Origin: Nymphalis io
Lineage: Eukaryota > Arthropoda > Insecta > Lepidoptera > Nymphalidae
DNA: 64,000 bases
Direction of reading: 5' to 3'
Assembly: GCF_905147045.1 (NCBI RefSeq)
Contig: NC_065903.1
Span: forward strand, 2,914,001-2,978,000
This document shows, in pieces, positions 1 through 10,999 of the stretch; the stretch's first letter is position 1, and each line of letters begins with the position of its first letter. Under the pieces are notes generated by a model. The model was not told the origin of the DNA. It worked only from the letters and a program-made list of their open reading frames with translations, and made no database searches. A program made the translations under genes and the position numbers.

Positions 1-1674
1 ATTAATTCTGGCTAAACTTGGATTAACATTGAGTTAACGTTTTTGTAAATCGTGAAAATTATGTAATTTTATCACAATTTAATATTATTTAATATAATTA
101 TTATTTAATATATCGACAAAAAAATTTAAACAAATGTTTAAAATTTTTAGTTAAGTAAGTGTATTTATTTTCAATATGACTTATCTACACTTTAACATAA
201 ACATTTCTTGCATAAAAGTAAATTATGCTCCATTTATGTTCTTTCCTATGTACGGCAATTGTTCATCACCTCGCATTGATACATCGGTTAAAAGAATTGT
301 GTCCCGCAGGAGCCGGTCGTAGATAAATTATGTGTAAAACACGACTCGACTGCCGCCCGTCGAGCTCTTATTTCATACTTATTGAGCCACCATTTTTATC
401 TTCCCATAAAGCGCAATAATGTAGGACGCTTTTAAAATTATATGCACTGCCAGAGGTGGGTTTTATTCAAAGAATATTATTTCACTAAACACGTACAATG
501 TATGACACAAAGTTCGCTGGCGAAAGTTTTTTGTTGAACATTTTTCGAAAGTAAAGTTTTGGTTAGAGTATTAAAATATTTTTTCATATGCATATTTTTT
601 TTAAATGTCTGTACATTCATTTCATTAATAATCTTCTACTATTAAATTATCGATATTATTGTAAATAATGTAAATTAATACTAATGTTATATTAAATATA
701 TTTCGTGGTATAATTTAAAGGACGTGTAAAACGTTAGATAAGTAAAGAAAACATCCTCGTTTCGTTTCATTTCGTTCGTTTACAGGGTAAAAATAGAGTT
801 AAATCAGAGGCGTTAACACGTCGCTCAAGCCGGGATTGCAGTGAAATTGTTTCGCTGTTATGTAGGGCGTTTAAGCGTTTTTACTCGGTTTGCTAATGGA
901 CGCGGACTTTACTTACCGCCGTTCCGTTGTGCGCTTGTTTAGTATTAATTGCGCCTTTTGTCGCTTACAGCTGCTGTGTCGCCAGTTAGGGGATGCTATT
1001 GTGGTTATGGTGCGAGTGGGACATCCTTTTAGCCCCTTAACGGCGTGTAGACGAACAGAACAAATTGGTACGATTTCACCATTTTGTTTCTTTATATAAA
1101 AACGCATTATCGCCTACCTTGTATACTAAGCTAGGAGAATTTTATTTTATAAAGCATAAGCCTATTTACTTCTTTTCCCAATTTTAACTTAATTTGGTAT
1201 AGAATATCTCCGGCAAATTAATTATTTTGTTATTTTTGTTCAAACAAAAAACAGAGACCATGTAGAAGACATTCATCTTCAGTACGGATTATGTAATTAA
1301 CTTTTTAAAAGGAATTTGTTTTTCGTATGCTTTTGTTTTTAACTTGCGGTGTTCTGAATGCGCAGCTGATGTCACTGTTGTTTTTTTTGCGACAAAATAA
1401 TTTTATTTATCGTCGCCAGGCTCCGCTGTTTCGGAGCTGTTGATACCAAGTTTTAATTAAATTATTCACTTGATAATTGTAGTACCGTTCCGATAGTGCC
1501 GTGCTTATGTATTTTCAGTGACTCCAGACACGAAATACTGGGTCACCGTGTAATATAAACGGTATAAATATTTTAATTATATTTATCCAAAATTAATGAG
1601 TGTTCTTTTTTTTTTGTTCAACACCATCGTGTCTGATTTGCATTAAAATGGCTTATATTCGAAATAAGTATTGC
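1..1674. other. Unique AT-rich non-coding DNA
   Basis: No gene, RNA gene or recognised repeat is seen. About 770-1110 is richer in GC than its surroundings and is open in short overlapping frames on both strands (69 and 64 codons). Neither translation resembles a known family, and both frames lie over the same bases, so I do not call a gene. A small stem (GCTCCG/CGGAGC, loop 6 nt) lies at 1420-1437. Confidence 0.5.
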
Positions 1675-1967
1675 TATATATATATTTTTTATAGAATAGG
1701 AAGGCGGACGAGCATATGGGCCACCTGATGGTAAGTGGTCACCAAACGCCTTAGACATTGGCATTGTAAGAAATGTCAACCATCGCTTACATAGCCAATG
1801 CGCCACCAACCTTGGTAACTTTATGTCCCTTGTGCCTGTAATTACACTGGCTCACTCTTCCTTCAAACCGGAACACAACAATAACAAGTACTGCTGTTTT
1901 GCGGTAGAATATCTGATGAGTGGGTGGTACCTACCCAGACGAGCTTGGACAAAGCCCTACTACCATA
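1675..1967 (-). mobile_element. A-tailed non-autonomous retroelement, near-complete copy
   Basis: The element reads on the minus strand. Its 5' end is near 1967 (a TGGTAGTAGGGCTTTG-like start) and its 3' end is a poly(A), seen as the T-rich run at 1675-1690. It matches copies at 18145, 34272, 36216 and 62391 almost end to end. Landmarks in element orientation are GGTACCACCCACTCATCAG, TTGTGTTCCGGTTTGAAG, CCAAGGTTGGTGGCGCATTGG and CTTACCATCAGGTGGCCCAT. No long frame is shared by the copies, so it is non-autonomous. The 3' A tail and shared 3' motif point to mobilisation by a non-LTR LINE. I see no convincing target-site duplication. Confidence 0.8.
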
Positions 1968-2927
1968 AAATATGTGTAAAATAAAGAACACTATTTCATA
2001 TAAGAATGTCTTGCCTGTAAGATATTTTTGTATCGTATTATTCGCTACACGTCATATAAACTTTACGTTACTTTATGTTATTGATATTGACACGATTGAA
2101 ATAAGTTCTTGCAATCATGAGATGGATACACTGTCTCCTAAACAAAATGTAACGATTTACTTTTGTTTCAAATTTTACAAGGAAGGCATACAATTTCGAA
2201 TGTTTCATTAATGGATAATTAATTATTAAAATATTTATTTGCTCCTGGACCAAGGACCTTTTCGCTGGTTTGTATTCGTGATTTTAAGGATATTATAAAT
2301 ACGTTAATTTGTTTTTATCTTCATGTAAGTTATATAATAAAATAATTGATAGGTTACATAAAGTCATCGTCGAAAACAGTCACAAAAGAGCTTTTTGCGT
2401 TGTAGCTTTGTATTAAATTTAATATCCTTGGGTTTATAGAAGTCTAATTAAAGAAATCATAAACGTAAACAATGTTTTCATCGCCTTAGTTCTTGTTGCT
2501 TCGGAATTGTGAGATAAAATATATCAATGTGATTCATTTTTAATTTGAACTTGTATATTAGAAAGTGCCTTTTGTAAGTGCAGGAAACTTGTTGAGCTAA
2601 ATAAAAACAAACTGCCGGCAGAATGTTGTCGCGATGGAATAATATACATTAACCGTATCCCGGGTTATTTATTAAGCTGTGCAAGTAATAGACTACACGG
2701 CCGGGTAATGGCGCCCGAGGAAAAAAAAACAAAATGGGCGACGATGTCTGGACACCTGTCTCCCCTGCGGATGTTACTTCGAGTTGCGAGGAAAGAAAAA
2801 AATATTTGATGTTTTATAAAGTACATTTGTCAAATGTAAGTCGGGTTGTGGAATAGATGAATAGTGCAGTCAGATGGGGCGATGGGAATGGGTTCCTTTA
2901 TTTACAATTATTTTTTTTAAATATACT
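1968..2927. other. Unique AT-rich non-coding DNA
   Basis: No gene or repeat recognised. The stretch around 2620-2800 is more GC-rich than its surroundings. Short frames at 1972-2211 (+) and 2068-2253 (-) overlap each other and carry no recognisable domain. Confidence 0.45.
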
Positions 2928-3111
2928 CAGCAATAATCAGTATTGTTGTGTTCCAGTTTGAAGGGCGAGTAAGCCAGTGTACATAACGGTACATATATTT
3001 TATCTTTGTTCCAAAGGTTAGTGGCGCGTTAGCGATGTATTAATGGTTAATGTGTGATAATGGTTTATATTTCTTATAATGCCAATGTCTACGGGTAGTG
3101 GTGACCACTTA
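2928..3111 (+). mobile_element. A-tailed retroelement, decayed internal fragment
   Basis: It aligns with the middle and 3' part of the A-tailed family: GTATTGTTGTGTTCCAGTTT, then GAAGGGCGAGTAAGCCAGTG, GGTTAGTGGCGCG, TGCCAATGTCTACGGG and GTGACCACTTA. It stops inside the conserved 3' motif, so the tail is missing. Many substitutions and small gaps show it is older than the copies at 36216 or 62391. Confidence 0.65.
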
Positions 3112-3407
3112 GCCGAGCGGATTACATATAGTAATTAACTAAATATATTTATCACTATATTGTGTAATATTTTTGTATCGAATTTATGTTAAAATAGTTT
3201 TTTTTTATTTAAGCGTGTTTTATGTATCATTGTAATAAAACATTTCATAATTACAAGTTCATGCAACAGGAATCATAAAAAATATACATATTATTTGTAC
3301 AGCACAATTATTGATGCAAATTGTTGTTGCATATATTGTAAACGGGCGGCCCCTTTGGTACATTTACCATTCACGTACTAATTATTCTACATTTATTTTA
3401 CTTGATC

Positions 3408-3734
3408 TATATGTATTCGAGCCGAGATGGCCCAGTGGTAAGAACGCGGGAATCCTAACCGATGATTATGGGTTCAAACCCGGGCAAGCACCACTGAATT
3501 TTCTTGTGCTTAATTTGCAATTATAATTCATCTCGTGCTTTACGGTGAAGGAAAACATCGTGAGGAAACCTGCATGTGTCTAATTTCACTGAAATTCTGC
3601 CACATGTGTATTCCACCAACCCAAATTGGAGCAGCGTGGTGGAATAAGCTCCAAACCTTCTCCTCAAAAAGAGGAGAGGCCTTTAGCCCAGCAGTGGGAC
3701 ATTCACAGGCTGTTACGGTACGGTATATGTATTC
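3408..3734 (+). mobile_element. tRNA-derived SINE, complete copy with 11-bp target-site duplication
   Basis: The element spans about 3419-3723. The head (3421-3485) is tRNA-like: an A-box region GATGGCCCAGTGGTAAGAACG and a B-box GGTTCAAACC at 3471-3480, giving an internal RNA polymerase III promoter. The body holds CATCTCGTGCTTTACGG and AACATCGTGAGGAAACCTGC. The 3' end reads GCCCAGCAGTGGGACATTC then ACAGGCTGTTAC. It is flanked by an exact direct repeat TATATGTATTC (3408-3418 and 3724-3734), which fixes both ends and shows retroposition. It resembles the lepidopteran tRNA-SINE families called Metulj in Heliconius; that name is from memory and unconfirmed. The short frames over it are not genes. 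Confidence 0.9.
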
Positions 3735-4567
3735 ATTTATTAAAGGCAATAGAAAAATAAAATATTTAGTAGAAAAGTAAGAAGTTCATTGACGTAAGTG
3801 GTTTTTCTTACTATATTACTAGGTACTACGTAGTGCCTAAATTTTGATGGAAGTAAGGTTAGTGTGAATTGGGCGTTTCGTTCTTTGAAAATTGAGGATC
3901 ACATGAATATTTATCAACGACGCTCTATAATAATATTAACATCTTAACTTCCCCATAAAATTTTAATGACACATCAATGAAACGCTATCGCTTCTGGGAA
4001 CAAGGGAATATTTTATAAATAAAACCATCCGATGCTAAGTGCACTTTTTTTATAAAAATATTTTATTAATAAATGTTGCTCCGTAAATAGAAATGTATAA
4101 GAAAAGTGGTTAATGATTTTTTTTTTCGTATAAACGTTATTTTTAAGTTTGTAAATGTAAGTAACAGAAAAAACAAGTTTTCATTTGTTATGACGTAAAA
4201 ATCACTTACATGTTAAAGCCGTTATAAGGAAGGTAATTACATTTTCAAAATGTTTCTTACTCAACTCTAGCCAGCAGTATAAAAGTCACATAGAACGATA
4301 ACATTGTATTAAGACTGGTTAATGTTAAAGAACATCATACCGAGGAAGTGGGTACTACAAAGTAATTGCCGTCGAAAAGGCAATTAACAATGAAAGTTTG
4401 GGACATGAAAGGAAAACTTCCAATTAATTAATACAATGTAGGCTTCAAGTGTCGTTTGGCACGCAATGTTGTCTGTCGTTGAGGTTTCGATGACTGAACG
4501 ATATGTCGTACGACATCATTAAGAATATTTTATATCATCAATACTTTATTATATAATACTTTTACTT
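3735..4567. other. Unique AT-rich non-coding DNA
   Basis: No gene, RNA gene or repeat family is recognised. The stretch has many homopolymer A and T runs and no open frame of note. Confidence 0.45.
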
Positions 4568-4708
4568 GGTTGTAGCGCTTTGTGCAAGCCCGTCGTGGTA
4601 TGTAGATACGCATCACATATTCTACCGCTAAGCAGCAATAATTAGTATTGTTGTGTTTCAGTTTGAAGGGCTAATGAGTCAGTGTAACTGTATACACAAG
4701 GTATAAAT
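4568..4708 (+). mobile_element. A-tailed retroelement, 5' half only
   Basis: GGGCTTTGTGCAAGCCCGTC-like sequence at 4576-4594 and TATTCTACCGCTAAGCAGCA at 4619-4638, followed by TTGTGTTTCAGTTTGAAGGG, match the 5' half of the A-tailed family in order. The match ends near 4708 (ACACAAGGTATAAATAG). The 3' hairpin and A tail are absent, so this is a deletion-truncated relic. Confidence 0.7.
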
Positions 4709-7700
4709 AGCTTTTTTACTTACCTCATAGTTAATACATTTCTATTTTATAAAAAAAATGTATATCAATTTTATAATTAGCACTTACCTGTTTAAGCTTT
4801 TATATTATTGTTAAAAAATTACTACGAAAGATTTCAGGAATTGAAATAACCTAAAGCGGGACGGAATGTTAAGCTTATAGTAACTGCTAAATATTTTGAT
4901 AGTGAAATAATAGTATTGTTAGTTTGTATAGTAAAACGCAAAATAGCTCCCTAGATAGCTCGCCAACCGTACGTAATAGATGCAGAGCTCCATGATTGAT
5001 TTGTTATCGTCAGACGGACAGCGTCGATCTAGGCTAATGATTCCGCCGAATTTAATACTTCCATCGATCTAAATGAAATTTGAACCTAATTGCTGAATAT
5101 TTGGCAATAAACATTTTTGTTCAGAATGAGTCTCGTAATACGACAAATACAATAGGTTTTGAATGAATGAGTTTATTTTACATGTTAATTATAAAAAGAA
5201 AGCCGCAATTAGATTTATTTTGTAGTGTGTGTTGTATGTTTGTATGTGAACTTGAATAAATAGACTGCTTAACATATTAAAGCGGAAGACTAATTGAAGA
5301 ATTCCTAGCAACACGAGTTTCATTGGCACATCTCTACATGACGACCCTGCCAGTGTGGTGTGCGTGCCCCGCTATGCGCGCCCATGCTATACCATCGCCA
5401 CACCACAAAGAGTGGCTTTAAAGCTATGGATTCTCTGTCAAATGTGAATGGATGCATACAAAGTATTAATAAGCTATTAAGGTTTATACTCAAATCTGAT
5501 AAATGTAAAATTTAGAAGACATTTCGTGATTTTTTTCTATCGAGAAAATGTTATGCCTTTATGTTTTCAACAAGACACGACCCTTGAAAATATAATGTAG
5601 TTTGTATATAATGTTTTATTTTTAACTTTGAATCGGATTTACCCGTACTAAATCAAATAAAAGATTAACAGCAGTTCTGCTTCATAACCTCTCTTAAAAA
5701 AATCAATTGCTTGAAGCGATTTGTAGATAATACAAAGCCAAGTAACAAAATATAATAAAATCAGTTTATTATGAAAGTGTATTCATATACGTCCAACGAC
5801 AAATCGTCTAGAGTGCAGACGATCCGTTTGACAATTTCTGCAGTTGTGTTTAGGAAATGTTAGTGGCAATGTTCGATTAAACGTCGTCTTCGTGATCATC
5901 AGCAACACAGATACGGCGCAGCTGCCAATACGTGCGGTCTGGTCGACTCCGTAATCTTGTTGTGTTCGCCATTCGACATTCAATGGTTCCTTGTTGATGG
6001 ACCAATATTCGTGACTCGTATGTCCTAAATTAAGTTGACGATATGTATAATGGATTTATTTGATTATTTATAATTATAAAAATAAATAGTCTTACCAGGT
6101 TTGAATGAAATGACAAATATATGACAGATGCAGGAAGATGATAGGAACGAGAAATTGAACAACCTAAATCGTATTATATAAATCTGTCTTAAATAACAAA
6201 ACGAAAATCAAATGATTCCAAACACAAGATTTACTAGTAGCTATTAAAATACGACTATCAACCACTTGTCTATGTTATCAGACGATCTCGAAATTTTATA
6301 GTATTGGTTAATTCTTGACTGTATTGTGATCCGAATTGTATATATTCATAAAGATTCTAAATCTCAACGATAATAATAATGAGATATCCTATACACATAA
6401 TTACTTTATTATTTACATAAGTGTAGCTGATAATAGTAATAATAAAGCGTGAATAAGTATAATATTACCCTTATAATGTAATTTATTATTTTATGTATAA
6501 TACATATAAATAATTGCCATTCCATCATTGATTAATTCTTCATATAACCTTTTTATAATATTTCATACGTTAAAACGTTAATTTTACACGTGCCAAGTCA
6601 GGAAGGGTAGCTGGTATAGAAATGTATCTGTAGTTCTTTCTAAGGGGATAGTTGTTTTCGACTCAGTTCTGGCTTACGATATAAATAAGGTGCTTTTAGA
6701 CAAAAGATGCGTGCTAACAGCCGACGATTATTTCTTCTCGACTCATCCATTAGTGCTGCTTTCACTTCACTACGTTCCTTAAGATGTGTCCAGTTCAGGC
6801 GTCTCGTTATATTTGTGTAGTGTTTGAACTATTGCCATTTAATACGTCTCTCTATGCATGTGTGTGTACCTATGAGGATTATGTTATTTGTGTGTTTTTC
6901 TTGTGTAATGTTTATTTAATATTTTTTACTTTTGTTTTTTTTTTTACTACGTTTTTTTTTGGATAATAAAAAAAATAACGTATGCAAGCATATTTGCTTG
7001 GTCTCTCACCGAATGAATAATAAAAGTTTTAAAAGTACCCAGACATTACGAGATTTTAGGGTTTCTGTCATGAAAATAATGGCATGTTTCTTTTTAAGTC
7101 TTTTACACGGAAACTAAGACGGTAATACAGATTAAAATCGTTATTCAAAAACGTTATAACGATGACATAGACAGATTATATATAAGTTTCATTTGTTACG
7201 TCAAAATCAATAAAACATATTTGAAATATACTTATCCTATTGGGCTCCTCATGTTTAGTATAGTGTTAAATGTAAAGCCACCACTGACAAGTAGATACTC
7301 TTTTAAACAAAGAAGTTATTTTAATTATATGAAACATTCGAAACTTAGATATAGCAAGAATAATAATGTAAAAGCTATTTTCCTTAATATTAATATCCCT
7401 TATGTATGTTATTATACGTATACTATTTATTACAAGTTTCACATTGTCATGTTAACGTTATATAGAGTTGAATACACATCCATCGCGCAAAAACAAACAC
7501 ACTAACGTAATTACGTGTACGGCCCTTGAGATCGTCGAGTTAATTAGAATTTTATAACGTCATACAAACTTACATGAATTTGTCAGCATGCAAAAATTTA
7601 ATATCACTCAAAATTGTACTTAAATACTCATTGATAAGAGTCCTAAATCGTACAGTAGAATAAGAACTTGACATCTAAAACAGAAAAAGGTTACGTTAAA

Positions 7701-8070
7701 ATATTTAAAAGAAATTAACAATTTACTGTTTTTTGTTACTTATTTGCAATATTTAAATACTCGTTATGAAAATGCCGGAAACGAGTTCATGTAATAAAAC
7801 ATCTATCATAAAAACGCAGAACGTCATCGACAAAGTCAGTGATAAATGATCCAATCGCTTGTCAACATATGAGATATAACTTCGTATGCTTATAATATGA
7901 CTGTAATTTCTATATTTATGGACTGGTTTCGTTAGACTTTTTCCTAATTAATTAAAACTCTTTGTGCGTTAATAAGTTCTATTAAAACTCTTTGTGCGTT
8001 TCTTAATAACATAACGCAATTTGATTGATTGTAATTGTTTTAATCGAATATTCTGTGATTGTTGTAAAAA
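4709..8070. other. Unique AT-rich non-coding DNA, with one 20-bp direct repeat
   Basis: No gene recognised. 5340-5420 and 5800-6000 are richer in GC than their surroundings. The 66-codon minus frame at 5783-5983 has no known match. An exact direct repeat ATTAAAACTCTTTGTGCGTT occurs at 7951-7970 and 7981-8000. Long T runs occur around 6930-6960. Confidence 0.45.
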
Positions 8071-8330
8071 TAATAATATAATAATAATAATAATATTCTG
8101 GGACATTTTTCACACACGACCATCTGATCCCAAATTAAGCTTGTACAAAGCTTGTGCTATGGAAACCAGACAACTGATATACTACATATACTACTTTTCT
8201 TTTGTGAATACATACTTATATAAATAAGTACACACAGACTCAGGACAAAAAGACATGTTCATGCACACAAATGTCTGTCCTGGGTGGGAATCTAACCCAA
8301 ATATCTATCAACCACGCCAACCGGCTCGCC
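8071..8330 (-). mobile_element. tRNA-headed SINE, second family, with (ATT)n tail
   Basis: The element reads on the minus strand. Its head begins near 8330 with GGCGAGCCGGTTGGCGTGG (A box about 8309-8320), and the B-box-like GGTTAGATTCCCACC lies at 8283-8297. The next segment is CAGGACAGACATTTGTGTGC. The 3' end reads TTTGGGATCAGATGG then GTGTGTGAAAAATGTCCC, ending in an ATT-repeat tail seen as (TAA)n at 8071-8096. Head, body and tail differ from the SINE at 3419, so this is a separate family. No clear target-site duplication is seen. The 68-codon frame here is not a gene. Confidence 0.8.
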
Positions 8331-10974
8331 ATTCTATTTACTTATGTTCTGATTAATAGGATGTAATGCTATCTATTTTTTTTATAAACAAGATATATAT
8401 TTAAATTGCGATTCGACGCTGAAATACTGCCAGCGTCCTTGCCACCATTCCTCGCGGTCATGATTTGTACAGTAGCTATTTTTAATTTGTGAATAATTAT
8501 TATTATTTATGTCCTCAATGTAAACAATTCGTATAATAATAATCTTGGCATTTCGCTAATAAATTTGGAATGTCCTTTCGACATCAACAGATTAATACAT
8601 GTTTAATGCTTCTACTAACCGTATATCCGCTATTTAGCCTTTAACTCAATATCTCTCGATCGGTACAACCCATGGGACGAATACCTAACGTCCTGTGCAA
8701 CCCATATATCACCCTCAACATTCCTACGACACGTTCGCTTTAAAACGCGCTATACGGTCGCAGTTAACCTACGAACTGCGACACTTACAAAGCTTGCAAT
8801 ACTTGTATATTGAAGCGTCCATTATCCTGATGAAACGCATCTACAGTTACGACGTAGTCAGATCATTCACATATCATATGCTTAGAAACGGAGTAATGTA
8901 CGTGTTTCTGTCATTGTTCTTTTTGTATTATGTAACGAAAATAATGTAATGTTGACACGAAATAATTATTATAACGTCACTAGTATTTAACTATTTTATA
9001 AATTACTAAATCTTTAGTTCTTAACTTTAGTTTTTAAATTTTTGACATAAATTATATATTTTGAAAATGTCACTCAAAACATATGAGAAGACAGCGAAGT
9101 ATGAGAATATATTGATTATATTTATTAATGTAAAAAATTTGCAATAAGCGACGACATATGTTACTGCGAAGTTTAAACTTTGAGTAAACATATAAATTTA
9201 ACTGAATATGATTATAAAAACTATGTTTTTGTAGTATAAAATAATTTAAAATATAATTTGATGTAAGGTGCTGACTGCGCGTTATACCAAATGAATTATG
9301 GTTCGAACAGTTCTTGTTAGTTATATCGTAAGGAAGAATAATAGGTTTCTTTTACCGCATGAATTTATTAGGAAATATTTAAATTTATACGAAAGATATT
9401 TAAAAAATGGAGTAGGATATTATTTATACAGAAAAACCGTCAGTTGTTTTCGATGAATCCAAATGAAAAGTTGCAACGTTTTATATTACCGTTTATGTTT
9501 ACACTTTTTAATGAACGTTTACTTTGACGGCGCAAAATTGTATGTTTTTTTTTTATCAATACGAGTTGCATATACCGCGTATTGCAAGTGTAAAAAACAT
9601 CTTTAACATTTTTAATTCTTAGAACTTTAGTATACTAATTAGTACTGTAAACAGTAGTCAGTCTAAATTTGAAATTTGTATTAAATCAAAGCCACTATAT
9701 AACTCTAATTATCTGTCTACATGTTTGAGGAGCCAACAGAGTGGTGTAAACAATTTCTTTCCCTTACCCTTCGTGTAACGTCACATCGCATCGGTGTAAA
9801 CATGACCCTTGAGGCGGCTAATTAAAACTTTACTCATATTATTCATAGAATAGCGATTATACGCTCGGTTATTTATATATAGTGATGTTTTATTGAACTG
9901 TTAACCTACGTTAATTAAAACAGTTAGAAAATTGAAGGGCTTATTTTTTTATTTTTTTATTTTTAGTTATAATCGTTTTCTTCTACATTCATATAAAAAA
10001 GAAAATGTATATGTTAGGTTTATTTATAAACTATAGTTTTGTTATATTTTAAATCTCTTGTCTAAATGATCTACTTAAACAAAACAGAATAGTTTTCACA
10101 ATTGCTATTAAATGTTATCATTATTTTGTTCTCTTATCCTTATAAACACTTAAGTACCCTCGAGTCTAGACGAGCAAAACTATTTACACCAGGGCGTAGT
10201 AACTCTACTACTTTTCTCAGAATAGAATATTACTACACAATTTTAAATAATTAAATTATTCGTATTTTCTATTCTAAAAACTTAACAGAGTTCTTGGAAT
10301 AATTCGAAGTTTTTTTTATACAGAAAGAGGTAAATCGGTGCTTAACATATGAATTGTTAATCGCTCAGTACATAAAATTAATTTATGTTTAATTAATGAA
10401 CCTTTAAATCATTTTAACGATGTCTTAGCGGTTGAATCAAAGAGATCATTTTTTATCCAAATAGATTGTTAGTACTTTGGAATCAGTGGTGTTGTTTTAA
10501 ATTCGTTTAATACAAATCCGCCACCGCAACCGCTGTCACGTATTCTATGTGACCACAGAATACAGATACCGAACGTATCTTAATCAGCTACATCCTTAAG
10601 CGGAGCACGTGATCGCGGAAGCTGTTGGAGCGGTCACAATACGAGAGCCTGAATTAACGCTTACGGTTTACTTAGTATCAGCAATGAGAAGTTGATTCTA
10701 ACATTGAGGGCAAACAAAGCCCTTTGACATTGTCTACAAAGAAAGTTTGTAAGACGTTTTGTACGGCTTGAATAAGGCCATTGAATTACTAACGTTTAAT
10801 GTATTTGTGCTTCTATATTTTGAAATATTTATTATTATATAATCAAAAATAATCATTAATAAAACATATTGATTGTTATTATTTCATTGATAGTTTCCAT
10901 TGTCTTGAAGCGAACGTATCGAAATCAAGTCGCCATCATTGTCGAGCGAGATTGATATTAATATCAAATTTAGA
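8331..10974. other. Unique AT-rich non-coding DNA
   Basis: The 84-codon plus frame at 8695-8949 is the longest; it resembles no family I know and I do not call it. About 10500-10700 is GC-richer, contains CACGTG at 10606, and could be a conserved non-coding element. A B-box-like GGTTCGAAC lies at 9301-9309 but no tRNA fold surrounds it. Confidence 0.45.
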
Positions 10975-10999
10975 AAAATTCAAATCAAATCAAAATCAA

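Noticed and set aside
3471..3480. Possible tRNA gene at the SINE head (A and B boxes)
   Set aside because: The acceptor stem cannot be closed and the head is fused to the SINE body; it is a tRNA-derived promoter, not a tRNA gene.
3535..3780. Open frames of 69-81 codons on both strands over the SINE at 3419-3723, and similar frames at 21800, 37388 and 59576
   Set aside because: They recur because the SINE recurs; they lie in non-coding retroelement sequence and exist on both strands.
8695..8949. 84-codon frame ending in a hydrophobic segment
   Set aside because: No domain, no splice or codon-use support, and no repeat family; indistinguishable from chance.
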